Numbered from the stretch's first letter, positions 18,487 to 28,137 are shown. The stretch is DNA of 64,000 nucleotides from Acetobacter garciniae (GCF_017377735.1 NZ_JAFVMH010000002.1:124001-188000); one strand, 5' to 3'. Notes: generated by a model from the letters alone, not told the origin. Numbers and translations: made by a program.

Positions 18487-19460
18487 TGCTGGAGATTCTG
18501 AGCGACGGCCCCTTTAATACCGTGCAGGATCTCGGGCGCCCGTCTGCCGTGCCGTGGGGTGTGTGCGCAGGGGGGGCAATGGACAGGGAATCCCTGATCC
18601 GGGCCAATATTCTGGCGGGTAACACCGTGGGGGCCGCCGCCATGGAAATCATGTTCTTTCCCTTCAAGGTCAGGTTTCTTGAAAATTGCGTGTTTGCCGT
18701 GGCTGGGGCGCCAGCGCGGGCCACGCTGGATGGAACATCTTTTCCGCCCGACTGGAGCATGCAGGCAGAGGCCGGGCAGGTTCTGATCCTCCAAGCGCCT
18801 GAGAAAGGCGTTCGGTCTTATTTGGCGGTTGCCGGCGGGATCGATGTTCCGGTGGTGCTGGGCGGACGCGGTACCGATGTCAAAGGGGGTTTTGGCGGAT
18901 TTAAGGGAAGGGGTCTGCAAAAGGGGGACCGGTTGCCCTGTGGGCACGCAGAACTCCATGCCCTGCCAGACGGAGGGGTCGGTTTATCGGGCATTGCTGC
19001 CCTGCCCGATAAAGACAATGTCGTGCTCGGCCTTATTCCCGGCCCGGAATATGAGGCATTCACCCAGGAGGCCCATTCCCTGCTCGTGACGCAGCACTGG
19101 ACCATAACGCCCCACGCCAACAGGGTCGGGTTTCGCCTGGAAGGCCAAAGCCCCTTGCTGACCCGTCAATCCCTTAGCCTGCTGTCACATGGGGTGTTGC
19201 CCGGTACGGTGCAGGTGCCTCCTGCGGGGCAGCCCATTATCCAGATGGCGGATGCCAATACCTGCGGCGGTTATCCCAAGATCGGTATCATTGCCGAACC
19301 GGATCTGAGCGTGCTGGCACAGATGCCGCCGGGAAGCAGGATCCGTTTCAAACTGGTAACCCAGGAACACGCACTGGCGCGGATGCGCGCACGGACAGAG
19401 GCCTTGCAGTCCCTGGCCGAGCAGGTTCCCGCTTTTAAAAAACATCTCTTGGCCAGCTAG
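18483..19460 (+). CDS. pxpC: 5-oxoprolinase subunit PxpC (KipA-like)
   Basis: This is the KipA/AHS2-family partner of PxpB, 325 residues. Typical features are an N-terminal ILSDGPFNTVQDLGRP, GGAMDRESLIRANILAGN, a SYLAVAGGIDVPVVLGGRGTD segment and the C-terminal GYPKIGIIAEPDL. PxpB-PxpC together phosphorylate and open the lactam. The start overlaps the pxpB stop and pxpA follows after 22 bases. Confidence 0.92.
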   Translation: MMLEILSDGPFNTVQDLGRPSAVPWGVCAGGAMDRESLIRANILAGNTVGAAAMEIMFFPFKVRFLENCVFAVAGAPARATLDGTSFPPDWSMQAEAGQVLILQAPEKGVRSYLAVAGGIDVPVVLGGRGTDVKGGFGGFKGRGLQKGDRLPCGHAELHALPDGGVGLSGIAALPDKDNVVLGLIPGPEYEAFTQEAHSLLVTQHWTITPHANRVGFRLEGQSPLLTRQSLSLLSHGVLPGTVQVPPAGQPIIQMADANTCGGYPKIGIIAEPDLSVLAQMPPGSRIRFKLVTQEHALARMRARTEALQSLAEQVPAFKKHLLAS

Positions 19461-19482
19461 TTTCCAGCTTCGGGAGTTAACG

Positions 19483-20247
19483 GTGGTGAAAACGACAATT
19501 GATATGAATGCCGATCTTGGCGAAAGTTTCGGGCATTATACAATTGGTGACGATGCAGCCATGCTTGATGTGGTGACATCTGCAAATGTCGCCTGCGGTT
19601 TCCATGGCGGAGACCCGGACGTAATGGCCAGCACATTCCGCCTGGCGCGCGAGAAGAACGTAACAGTCGGCGCGCATCCCGGCTATCCCGACCTGTGGGG
19701 ATTTGGCAGGCGGCTTGTCCCTTTTACTGCTGCTGAGACGGAACGTCTGGTCGCTTATCAGGTGGGGGCGGCGCAGGCCATGGCAACATATGCGGGGCAT
19801 CGTATTGCCTATGTCAAAACGCACGGCGCACTTGGTAATCTGAGCGAGCAGGATAGCGATGTCGCAACTGCCGTGCTCAATGCCGTGCAGGGGGTCGATG
19901 CATCGCTGGCGCTGGTGGCGGGTGCTTTTGGCGTTCTCGGACGTCTGGCGCGCGAACGCGGCATGACAGTCTATGCCGAAATCTTTGCCGATCGCGCCTA
20001 TACGGAAGACGGTCTGCTTGTTTCCCGCAAACAGGCTGGGGCCGTCCTGCATGATGTCGATTATATTTCCGAACGCGTGATCCGCATGGTCCGGAACGGC
20101 GCGATCGAGACAATATCGGGCAAGATGCTGCCAGCACCCATGGACACAATCTGCGTGCATGGGGACAGCGCGGAATCGGTCGCTATTGCGCGTACCGTGC
20201 GGGCCCGGCTGGAAGACGCAGGCATAGCGCTGAAGGCATTTGCATGA
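19483..20247 (+). CDS. pxpA: 5-oxoprolinase subunit PxpA (LamB/YcsF family)
   Basis: PxpA is the (beta/alpha)7 subunit of bacterial 5-oxoprolinase. The 254-residue product has MNADLGESFGHYTIGDD at the N-terminus, SANVACGFHGGDPDVM, VGAHPGYPDLWGFGRR, YVKTHGALGN, and EIFADRAYTEDGLLVSR, all family hallmarks. It starts at GTG 19483 (a second GTG follows directly) with CGGGAG upstream. The stop overlaps an ATG that opens a decayed biotin-carrier gene. Confidence 0.93.
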   Translation: MVKTTIDMNADLGESFGHYTIGDDAAMLDVVTSANVACGFHGGDPDVMASTFRLAREKNVTVGAHPGYPDLWGFGRRLVPFTAAETERLVAYQVGAAQAMATYAGHRIAYVKTHGALGNLSEQDSDVATAVLNAVQGVDASLALVAGAFGVLGRLARERGMTVYAEIFADRAYTEDGLLVSRKQAGAVLHDVDYISERVIRMVRNGAIETISGKMLPAPMDTICVHGDSAESVAIARTVRARLEDAGIALKAFA

Positions 20248-20484
20248 CCGCACCCGATCAGCAGCCTGAAATACGGGATGTCGGGCAACTGGCGGAACTG
20301 ATGTCCCGCATGCGGTGTTTTTTACTGTGCGAAAGCGCCGGGCGAAGCCCCGTTCGTGACCCTTGGCGACAGGGTGCGCTAGGGCCTGGTCATTGGTCTG
20401 CTGGAGGCGGAGTATAGCTGGCGCATTACCGAAATTCTGATCCAGGACGGTACCGTTGTCGCGGCGGGCGTGTCATTTCCCTGA
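20244..20484 (+). pseudogene. decayed biotin carboxyl carrier protein gene (accB-like) behind pxpA
   Basis: An ATG at 20244 overlaps the pxpA stop as ATGA and reads MTAPDQQPEIRDVGQLAELM before going out of frame. In another frame the sequence then reads GVFYCAKAPGEAPFVTLGD, RVR, a TAG stop, GLVIGLLEAEYSW and DGTVVAAGV. This matches the biotinyl domain order (GTFYR, PGE, VGD, IGLLEAMKL, DGTV). The biotin-accepting Lys of the AMKL motif is replaced (AEYS), and there is at least one frameshift and one stop. accB/accC-like genes accompany kipI-kipA-ycsF in many proteobacteria, so this is a relic of that arrangement. No biotin carboxylase gene follows. Confidence 0.75.
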
Positions 20485-20514
20485 ACGAACGCTATTGGAA
20501 AGGATATCCACACT

Positions 20515-21465
20515 GTGGAATGTTTTATCACGCAGCCCGTGCATGATAGTGCGCTCACCTTTTTAAAAGAACACGGTATTGCAGTAAGGCACGCCACGGT
20601 CCCCGACATGGAAACGGTCGTACGGGAAATCGGAGCGGCTGACGCGGTTATTACACGGGATATCGGTCTGAGCCGCGATGCCATTGCCGCGGCACCACAT
20701 CTCAGGATCATAAGCTGTCATGGGGTGGGCACCAACCGGATCGATATGGCTGCCGCGCAGGAACGCGGGATCACCGTTACCAATACGCCCGGCGTCAACA
20801 GTCAGTCGGTGGCGGAATTGACCATCGGGCTTATGCTGGCCAGCGCTCGCGATCTTTGCCGGGCGGATCATGCGGTAAGGCAGCATGACTGGCAATTTCG
20901 GTACACATGCGAGGGGATGGAACTGCACGGCAAAACGCTCGGTCTTGTCGGGTTTGGCGCCATTGCCCGGAAGGTTGCGGTCATTGCCGGTGCGGGCCTT
21001 GGTATGCGGGTGATCGCCTGGTCACCCAGCATGGCGGCGGACTGTTTTGCGCAGCACGGTGTGGAACGCTGTAATACGCTGGAGGAACTGCTGGGGCGGT
21101 CTGATGTCGTATCGATCCATCGCGCCGGAAAACAGGACGATCCACCCTTGATGACGCAAAGCGCGTTACGTCTTATGCAGCCGCATGCGCTGCTGATCAA
21201 TGTTGGCCGGGGGTTTGCCATCGATCAGGACGCTCTGGCGCGGATTCTTGCGGAAAAGCGCATTCGTGGCGCGGCCCTGGATGTCATGCGTGTGGAACCA
21301 CCTGCCGAAGATGATCCATTGCTGTGCGCCCCAGCCCTTCTTCTTACGCCGCATCTTGGCGGCACAACGCAGGAGGCCCTTCAGCGTATGGCCCTGACCT
21401 GCGCCCAGCAGGTACTGGCGGCCCTGAGTGGTCTTGCACCAGAGCACAGGGTAGGGCTGCCCTGA
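20515..21465 (+). CDS. D-2-hydroxyacid dehydrogenase, NAD(P)-dependent
   Basis: The 316-residue protein belongs to the D-isomer-specific 2-hydroxyacid dehydrogenases, which interconvert 2-keto acids and D-2-hydroxy acids. Visible are the substrate loop SCHGVGTNRID, NTPGVNSQSVAELT, the Rossmann motif LGLVGFGAIAR (one Gly of GxGxxG is Ala), the catalytic Arg in NVGRGFAID, the Glu in MRVEPPAEDDP and the His in TPHLGGTTQEA. The start is GTG 20515, with AAAGGAT about nine bases upstream. It follows the decayed biotin-carrier gene and may be co-transcribed with pxpBCA. Substrate unknown. Confidence 0.88.
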   Translation: MECFITQPVHDSALTFLKEHGIAVRHATVPDMETVVREIGAADAVITRDIGLSRDAIAAAPHLRIISCHGVGTNRIDMAAAQERGITVTNTPGVNSQSVAELTIGLMLASARDLCRADHAVRQHDWQFRYTCEGMELHGKTLGLVGFGAIARKVAVIAGAGLGMRVIAWSPSMAADCFAQHGVERCNTLEELLGRSDVVSIHRAGKQDDPPLMTQSALRLMQPHALLINVGRGFAIDQDALARILAEKRIRGAALDVMRVEPPAEDDPLLCAPALLLTPHLGGTTQEALQRMALTCAQQVLAALSGLAPEHRVGLP

Positions 21466-21635
21466 CAACCCGCGTTGTCTGCCCCTGTCTTCAGCGTTCT
21501 GCGTGTGGGGCAGGATTGAAGACCGAACAGGAAAACGTGAGATGATTATTTTTGCGCTTAGCATCAAAAAAAATCATTTTTTGTATTCCTCATACTATAA
21601 TAAGATATGTAATTGTAGAATACTGGATATAAAAA

Positions 21636-22079
21636 ATGAACGAGATGACAATACAGGAAAAAACAATTCCTCCGTTTCACCTGGCTTTCCCGGTTGATGA
21701 TCTGGCCAGGGCACGCGCCTTTTACGGTGTCCTGTTAGGCTGCCCGGAAGGACGGAGTTCCGATGAATGGGTGGATTTCAATTTTTTTGGCCATCAGATT
21801 GTGGCGCATATGGCGGACTGTTCGCAAAAACGCCTTCATCACAACAGTGTGGATGCCCATGCGGTTCCGGTCCCGCATTTTGGTGTCGTGTTGAATCTTG
21901 AAGACTGGGAGGTGCTCGCTGAAAAACTCAGGCAGGCTGGCACCCGTTTTGTCATCGAACCCTATGTGCGCTTCAAAGGCCAGCCGGGTGAACAGGCAAC
22001 CATGTTCTTCTACGATCCTTTTGGCAATGCTATAGAAATCAAGGCGTTTGCCAGTCTGTCCAGTCTTTTTGCAAAATAA
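21636..22079 (+). CDS. VOC-superfamily (glyoxalase/dioxygenase fold) protein
   Basis: The 147-residue protein has a single VOC domain: [23 protein letters not shown] at residues 13-35, the second repeat starting at [16 protein letters not shown], and [16 protein letters not shown] at the end with the metal-ligand Glu. The first His (PFHLAFP) and the last Glu fit metal binding. Members include glyoxalases, epimerases and resistance proteins, so the reaction cannot be named. The upstream gap is AT-rich, with TATAAT at 21596-21601 but no good -35. Confidence 0.85.
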   Translation: MNEMTIQEKTIPPFHLAFPVDDLARARAFYGVLLGCPEGRSSDEWVDFNFFGHQIVAHMADCSQKRLHHNSVDAHAVPVPHFGVVLNLEDWEVLAEKLRQAGTRFVIEPYVRFKGQPGEQATMFFYDPFGNAIEIKAFASLSSLFAK

Positions 22080-22880
22080 GGGGCAGGGTTTCTCTACGCC
22101 CCATTGGTATGGCAGCACGGCAAAACCGCGCTGGGCTTGGTGCTGTTGAACTGTGATTACGGGCTGCCACGTCTGGCCGGGAGCCTATATAGCCCCGGCA
22201 TGCCAGAGGCCAGTTCGATGCTTTTGTCAAAGGTCTTCTGAAAAGCGGCTGCGAAGTGTGGGTCTCCACCGTGGCCGGCCCGGGTTCACTGCGCCCGGGC
22301 CTTTGGTGCGCCTGTGGCGTGACGACAGGTTTTCCAACAATTGCCTTCAGCATGGTATTGGCCGGGCAGGGTATTCATCGGAAGATATTGCGGCTGTTGC
22401 GCCCGTCTTGATTGAAAATGACTTCAAAGCGATCGTCTTCTTTTGAAGAGTAGGCTATAGCAGCTGCATTAGTACAATCCATTTTTACGGACTATTCCAT
22501 GCCGGCATGCAACGCCCACCAAAGGGCGTCGCTGGCTTCGCACGCGCCCCACCTTCGATGAAAAATCCGATTCCCGGACGACTACACTTTCCTGGCAGCG
22601 TAATAATATTTTTGTTACGAAACCAAACAGAAAAAGTGCGGTGTGAACATAGCTTTTAGGTATTGGATTTTTCTTGCCCCCTATGCACAGTAATGAAAGT
22701 GTTACTGTAATGATTAAAAGGGGGATGACCATGGGCTCCGCCAGATCAAACAAATCAAAGCGGGCAATAGCTTCCGTGCTTTCATATTGTTTCGAAAACA
22801 TAATGATATGGAACGTCCGGGTATAGAGTCCTACCAAGAGAAAGCTCGATTTATAATAAATTCGTTCCAGGGACGTGAAT
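22080..22880. other. 800-base gene-poor stretch with lower GC
   Basis: I find no supported gene. A strong hairpin, GGCCCGGG at 22277-22284 with CCCGGGCC at 22294-22301 followed by TTT, may be a terminator. A frame ending near 22446 reads DDRFSNNCLQHGI, faintly like the swivel domain of isopropylmalate dehydratase, but its surroundings are not conserved. A minus-strand frame (22469-22837) encodes one hydrophobic stretch and is doubtful. The right end must hold the promoter of the TonB receptor; TATAAT lies at 22852-22857. Confidence 0.45.
22277..22301 (+). terminator. strong GC hairpin downstream of the VOC gene
   Basis: GGCCCGGG and CCCGGGCC form a perfect 8-bp stem with a nine-base loop, followed by three T residues. 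It lies about 200 bases behind the VOC gene. Confidence 0.4.
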
Positions 22881-25313
22881 ATGCTTAATCGTTATACCTT
22901 TCTGTTATCGACCATACTCTGCGGGAGCATGGTGACGACAGGCTACGCGGCTCCCAAGACCGTCAAGAATAACGCCAGCAGTGATGCGAAAACGGTTAAA
23001 ACGCAGCCCGCGGTTGAAAAGGCCACGCCGGTCGCGGACCACCAACCTTCGGAAGAACAGTTGATCGTCACCGGAACACGGGACCCGCGGGCTACTGTCC
23101 GCCAAAGTCTAAGTCCGATTTCAGTGGTGACGACTGCGCAACTGCTTCGTACAGGTTCGGCCGACTTGCGTGAGGCCCTGGTGCAACTGGCTCCCTCCGT
23201 CAGTATGCCGGCCATGTCGTGGGGCAGTGCCGGTATGGCAGAAACTCTGAACATGCACGGCCTGACCTCAAATCAGACGCTCATACTCGTCAACGGCAAG
23301 CGCCGCGACACGTCGGCAATATTCCAGAACAACGCCGGTCCGCAGTTTGGAACCACGCCGGTCGATCTCGGCATGCTTCCAAGATCCGCGATCGACCATA
23401 TCGAAATTCTGGACGACGGTGCTGCGGCCCAATACGGTTCGGACGCGATCGCGGGTGTCATCAATATTATTCTCAAAAAGAACAAGACGGGCCTTACGCT
23501 GAACACCAATAACGGCGGGTATTATGCCGGTGACGGATTTACGTCCGATGAGTACATCAATTACGGCATGAATCTGAAAGATCGAGGTTTTCTGTCTCTC
23601 AGCGCCGAGGCGAAGTTTCAGGATCATACAGATCGCACGCCAGCGTCATGGACCGGCGATCACAATAACCATATCCTGGGAAACCCGCGCGAACTGCGTG
23701 AGACAATCGGCTATAATATGGAATACGAGTTCCTGCCGCATTTGAAACTTTACTCGTTTTCCACCTATGGCCATCGTAATTCCGAGGCTTTTCAATATAA
23801 CCGGGCCCCTGGTAGCGCCAACGACCTTCCCACCGTTCATCCCGGCGGGTATTCGCCGCAAATGGCAAATAATGAAGATGATTTCGGCGTAACGGCAGGG
23901 CTGAAAGGTCAAGCCTATTTCGATTGGGATGTGTCCACAACATATGGGGAAGATATTAACCACGACAATATTTTTGAAAGCGGCAATACCTCGCTCTATG
24001 CACTCTATGGAACCACGCCGACGTTCTTTCATCAGAACACGTCGCGAAACAGCCAGTGGACGACAAATGTTGATTTCAGGCGCTCTTTCAAGACGCCCTT
24101 ATTGGCGGGGCCAATCAATTTGTCGTTCGGCGCAGAATATCGCTATGAGACCTGGCGTCTCCTGCCCGGTGACCCGGCATCGTATTACGGGTCGGGCACG
24201 CAATCGCAATTTGGGACATCACCCGCGAATAGCGTAAACTCGCATCGTGACGTGACCTCGGGCTACATTGATATCAGTGACGAGATCCTGCCAAAATGGC
24301 GTGTCGATCTTGCCGGCCGCTATGAGCACTATACAAATTCCCAGGACGCAGAAAGCGGTAAAATATCGACCCGCTATGATATTTCGCCAAAAATCGCAAT
24401 ACGCGGTACAGTCAGCAATGGTTTCCGTGCTCCGACACTGGCAGAATCGAACTATAATAATATCGGTTCGTCACTGACAGCGGTTACCGCTATTCTCAGG
24501 CCGGGGTCCACGGCGGCAAAAGCCCTGGGGGGCGGTGCGCTCAAGCCCGAGCGCTCCACAAATTTCAGTGCGGGTATTGTATTCTCGCCGGTAAGAAATC
24601 TTCATATCAATATCGATGCTTACCAAATATCGATACGTGATCGTATCGTGCAAGGCGGAACATATGTTGGAGCACCCGCAGTCGCGGCCCTTGCCGCCCA
24701 GGGTTTTTCCATTCCGGCCGGCATTTCGACCTCTTCCGTCAGGGCCTATTATTTTGCCAATGGCGCAAGCACAAGAACCCAGGGTGTCGATATCGGTGCC
24801 CAATACTTAACAAACCTGAACCGTTTTGGTCGCATAGACTGGGACGTTTCCTTGAACCTGAATAATACCAAGATAACGAAAGTCAATAATAATCTCTACG
24901 GCAATCCGATATTGAATGCGCAGCAGCAAAGCTACCTGAAAAACCCGTATCCCAAAAGCAAGCTTATATTTGGCGGGGTATGGAGCATAAACAAATGGTC
25001 ATTCGCCGTGCATGAAATCCGCTACGGGCATGGCACATCGACGCTGGAATACTATTACGGTCCGCTGGCCTATTCGGGCACGCAGTTTCTGCGGGTTGCT
25101 CAGACCGCACGTTACCAGACCAATCTTCAGGTTTCCTACGATATCAACAAGAATTGGCGCGTATCCCTGGGTGGCATTAACGTCGGGAATGAATATCCCC
25201 GTAAAATGCCCCGCGAAACACGAGTGAATCAGGTTCTGATTTATGACGTCGATTATCAGGGAATTGGTTTCAATGGTGGCTATTACTATTTCCAGGCCGC
25301 GGCCCAGTTCTGA
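22881..25313 (+). CDS. TonB-dependent outer membrane receptor
   Basis: The 810-residue protein has a signal peptide (LLSTILCGSMVTTGYA, cut before APKT), a linker, a plug domain starting near EEQLIVTGTRDPRA and containing DIGMLPRS-type DLGMLPRSAIDHIEILDDGA and YGSDAIAGVINIILKK, and a 22-strand-type barrel ending in an aromatic residue (YYYFQAAAQF). ATG 22881 is chosen because AGGGA lies seven bases upstream; a GTG at 22875 is in frame. It is Asn/Tyr-rich and lower in GC than the his genes, suggesting transfer. It has no STN domain and no adjacent FecI/FecR, unlike the two receptors at 50 and 57 kb. The next gene is an M20 hydrolase, so the ligand may be an organic nitrogen compound rather than a siderophore; that is inference. 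Confidence 0.88.
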   Translation: MLNRYTFLLSTILCGSMVTTGYAAPKTVKNNASSDAKTVKTQPAVEKATPVADHQPSEEQLIVTGTRDPRATVRQSLSPISVVTTAQLLRTGSADLREALVQLAPSVSMPAMSWGSAGMAETLNMHGLTSNQTLILVNGKRRDTSAIFQNNAGPQFGTTPVDLGMLPRSAIDHIEILDDGAAAQYGSDAIAGVINIILKKNKTGLTLNTNNGGYYAGDGFTSDEYINYGMNLKDRGFLSLSAEAKFQDHTDRTPASWTGDHNNHILGNPRELRETIGYNMEYEFLPHLKLYSFSTYGHRNSEAFQYNRAPGSANDLPTVHPGGYSPQMANNEDDFGVTAGLKGQAYFDWDVSTTYGEDINHDNIFESGNTSLYALYGTTPTFFHQNTSRNSQWTTNVDFRRSFKTPLLAGPINLSFGAEYRYETWRLLPGDPASYYGSGTQSQFGTSPANSVNSHRDVTSGYIDISDEILPKWRVDLAGRYEHYTNSQDAESGKISTRYDISPKIAIRGTVSNGFRAPTLAESNYNNIGSSLTAVTAILRPGSTAAKALGGGALKPERSTNFSAGIVFSPVRNLHINIDAYQISIRDRIVQGGTYVGAPAVAALAAQGFSIPAGISTSSVRAYYFANGASTRTQGVDIGAQYLTNLNRFGRIDWDVSLNLNNTKITKVNNNLYGNPILNAQQQSYLKNPYPKSKLIFGGVWSINKWSFAVHEIRYGHGTSTLEYYYGPLAYSGTQFLRVAQTARYQTNLQVSYDINKNWRVSLGGINVGNEYPRKMPRETRVNQVLIYDVDYQGIGFNGGYYYFQAAAQF

Positions 25314-25386
25314 GATTCGTCCCAACCTATAGGTTTCGCAGTTCTTTTGCGTCAATGGTCTGTTTCCCTAATTTCGGAGTCCCCCG

Positions 25387-26607
25387 ATGGATAAAGCTGA
25401 TATTATCGCCCGTATCGATGAAAAGAGTTGCCTCGATTTCCTGTCGATGATGGTACGCTGCCAGAGTTACTCCGAAACCGACGGAGAAAAAGAACTTGCT
25501 CGTATCATGGTGGATGAGCTGGAAAAAATAGGACTTTGCGCAGAATATCAGGCATTTGAGGGCAAGAACGGGGCTACGCGCTACAACGCAATAGGACGGC
25601 TGAAAGGGGTTGGTGGGGGAAAAAGCCTGCTATTCAACGGCCATCTCGATACCAATCCGGTAACAGAGGGCTGGACGGTAGATCCGTGGCGGACACCCGT
25701 CGACGATAAATTCATTTACGGTATCGGTGTGTCAAATATGAAGGCCGGCGACGCAGCATATTTCTGCGCGTTGCGGGCCCTGATCGGGATGGGAATAAAA
25801 CTGCGCGGTGACGTCATCTTGACGTTCGTGGTCGGTGAACTCCAGGGAGGGGTAGGAACCGTTGCCGCGATTCGTCAGGGGGTGACAGCGGACTATTTCA
25901 TCAATAGCGAGCCGACAGACCTTTGCGCTGTCACGATGCATGCCGGCAGTTGCACGTTTGTCATCGAACTAACCGGCAATACACGGCATCTTTCCAAGCG
26001 GGAAGATGCAACGGATGCAATCGCAGCCGCATGTGAACTGGTGCCGCGACTGAACAGACTGACTTTTCCCGGTGCATTGTCCCCCGCGCATGAAGCTCTG
26101 AACAGGGTTCATGTCGGGGTGATAAGGGGTGCCCTGGGTAATGATTTTGCAGACTGGCGTCCGCCGCAGGTTGCGGATTTCGTCCGTCTGAAAGGATCGG
26201 CACGGTATGCACCCGGTCAAACTTTCGCAGGCGTCATGGCTACTTTGGAAAAAGAACTGCAGACTCTGGCAACGGAATTCCCCGGCCTTCAGGTAAAAGT
26301 CACTGGTGATGAAGGAATGCCGGCCTTTGAAGTGTCTCCGTCATCCCGCATTGTGAACTCGCTCAATGCAGCTTATGAACTGGTGCGTGGCACGCCGCAG
26401 CCCACCGGCGAGGATAAGCCGGCCCGGTTTTACGGTACTGACGCCGGTCACCTGTATCATGAACTGGGGCTGGAAGGTGTGGTTTGTGGTCCAGGGGGCC
26501 GCTATAACACCATGCCCGATGAACGGGTGGATATCATCGACTATCTGGATATGATCCGGATTTATATGCTCGTCATTCTGGATATATGTGGAGTGGAAGA
26601 AGCGTAG
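25387..26607 (+). CDS. M20-family metallohydrolase (ArgE/DapE type)
   Basis: The 406-residue protein shows NGHLDTN at residues 85-90 with the first His and Asp. The bridging-ligand motif reads GIGVSNMKAG, with Asn117 where most family members have Asp. The catalytic-Glu region reads VVGELQGG instead of EE. GTDAGHLYHEL near the C-terminus supplies the last His. The N-acyl or peptide substrate cannot be told. GGAG lies upstream of ATG 25387, and the gene follows the TonB receptor by 73 bases on the same strand, suggesting co-expression. The unusual metal-site residues could mean a changed metal or reaction. Confidence 0.82.
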   Translation: MDKADIIARIDEKSCLDFLSMMVRCQSYSETDGEKELARIMVDELEKIGLCAEYQAFEGKNGATRYNAIGRLKGVGGGKSLLFNGHLDTNPVTEGWTVDPWRTPVDDKFIYGIGVSNMKAGDAAYFCALRALIGMGIKLRGDVILTFVVGELQGGVGTVAAIRQGVTADYFINSEPTDLCAVTMHAGSCTFVIELTGNTRHLSKREDATDAIAAACELVPRLNRLTFPGALSPAHEALNRVHVGVIRGALGNDFADWRPPQVADFVRLKGSARYAPGQTFAGVMATLEKELQTLATEFPGLQVKVTGDEGMPAFEVSPSSRIVNSLNAAYELVRGTPQPTGEDKPARFYGTDAGHLYHELGLEGVVCGPGGRYNTMPDERVDIIDYLDMIRIYMLVILDICGVEEA

Positions 26608-27123
26608 CTTCAGGGGTTTTACCACCACAACCGAATTCTCAGATGTGTCGCCCAGCCCGATCGGGAGAAAGCGCCCGTCCGCTTGGACGGGGGATATCCG
26701 CTGCCGCTGACCCCGCGTTGATCCTCAAAATTCCGGTGGTGCAGGCGCCCGATAATTTCTTCGGCTGGGCAGGTGTCCTGCCTCCCGGCCGGTAATACGG
26801 CACTGTATTGTAATCGTCCCGCCATTTGCCAGAAGCTGGCGGGAACGGGGTCAGGATATGAACAGCGTCATTCATCCCGCAGCCCGTCATTGCAGCTTTT
26901 GACAAACCGCTCTGCCAGGACTTGCCCGGCGCGATGTCATGCCGCTTGCCGGTCTATTTCCGGGCAGTAGGGGGTGGGAGTGCCATTCTGTGATCAGGTA
27001 AAATCCGAAGGGACTTTCCGCAAGGTTTCGTCAAGGTCGTCAGTTCTTGGGCTGCATCTCCGCCTGGTAACACGGTAGCGGCCATCAATCGGGTTCCAGC
27101 GGCTTTCCTTTGCGGGTGACGTG
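26608..27123. other. gene-free stretch between convergent M20 and ABC ATPase genes
   Basis: About 515 bases without a supported gene. Short minus-strand frames exist (one reads SGKWRDDYNTVPYYRPGG near 26800) but none shows a family signature or a start with a ribosome site. It could be decayed coding sequence. CCCGTCCGCTTGGACGGG at about 26678-26695 forms a small hairpin close to the M20 gene end. Confidence 0.45.
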
Positions 27124-28137
27124 TCAACCGGAGGCAAGGCGTGTTGCATCCGCAAGCCTGAAGCCGATCCGCAGGCGTGTACCGACGGCAAGTTCCTCAT
27201 CGTTGGGGCGCAGGGGGCGGGTCACGGTAAAATTCCTGTCGCCGACCGAAACGGAAAATCTCTGGCTCGGCCCCAGAAAGGTAATCTGCCGGATTTCGCC
27301 TTCCAGATGGATATCAAGCCCTTCCGTATCCGCGCCGGTGGCGATCGCTTCCGGACGCACGGCGTAATCATGGCCGTCCAGATGTAAAAAATTGCATTCG
27401 CCCAGGAAATTACCCACAAAACGGGATGCAGGACGGGTATAGAGGGTACGGGGCGGCCCCACCTGTTCTATGGTACCGTTTTTCATGACGACGATCTCGT
27501 CGGAAAGATGCAGTGCTTCTTCCTGGTCATGGGTTACGAACAAGATCGTAATGCCAAATACGCGCTGGATATCCTTGATCTGCCCTTGCAGGGACTGACG
27601 GATGGCACGGTCCAATGCGCCCAGCGGTTCATCCATAAGCAACAGATCGGGGCGGATAACCAAGGCCCGGGCCAAGGCCACGCGCTGCTGCTGGCCGCCG
27701 GATAATTCTGTAGGCAGCCGTGTTCCCAGTCCCTGCAGACCCGTCATTTCCAACATTTCGTTCACCCGACGGTGGATTTCGGCTTTGTCCAGTTTCCTGG
27801 TCTTGAGGCCGAAGGCGATATTCTGGGCAACGTTCATGTTGGGGAACAGGGCATAGTTCTGAAAGACCATGCCAATATTCCGTTTGCGGACAGGCACACC
27901 GGCCATATCGCGGCCACCTATTTTCAGGAGACCGCTATCGGGTTTTTCAAATCCGGCAAGAATTTTCAGCAATGTGCTCTTGCCCGAACCCGAAGCCCCC
28001 AGAAACGTGCAGAAACGCCCGGGAGCGACATGGAGGGAGATGCCCTTGAGCACTTCCGTCTGTCCATAGGATTTGCGGATGTTTTCCAATTCGACGGATT
28101 GACCCAGGGCGGATTGGCTCCGTGTGGATGCGGTCAT
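27124..28137 (-). CDS. ABC transporter ATPase, spermidine/putrescine (PotA) type
   Basis: The 337-residue protein energises an importer. Walker A is GASGSGKST at residues 48-56, the Q-loop MVFQNYALFPNMNV follows, then the signature LSGGQQQRVALARAL, Walker B LLLMDEPLGALD and the switch His in LFVTHDQEEAL. A C-terminal TOBE domain starts near FLHLDGHDYAVRPE. Subfamily similarity points to polyamine, iron or thiamine-type importers rather than sugars. The start overlaps the permease stop by four bases. The binding protein is encoded 6 kb away at 34033. Confidence 0.9.
   Translation of the reverse strand: MTASTRSQSALGQSVELENIRKSYGQTEVLKGISLHVAPGRFCTFLGASGSGKSTLLKILAGFEKPDSGLLKIGGRDMAGVPVRKRNIGMVFQNYALFPNMNVAQNIAFGLKTRKLDKAEIHRRVNEMLEMTGLQGLGTRLPTELSGGQQQRVALARALVIRPDLLLMDEPLGALDRAIRQSLQGQIKDIQRVFGITILFVTHDQEEALHLSDEIVVMKNGTIEQVGPPRTLYTRPASRFVGNFLGECNFLHLDGHDYAVRPEAIATGADTEGLDIHLEGEIRQITFLGPSQRFSVSVGDRNFTVTRPLRPNDEELAVGTRLRIGFRLADATRLASG

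Noticed and set aside
22469..22837. minus-strand frame of 122 codons with a hydrophobic stretch
   Set aside because: No ribosome site, no family motif, and atypical composition; kept only as a remark in the gene-poor stretch.
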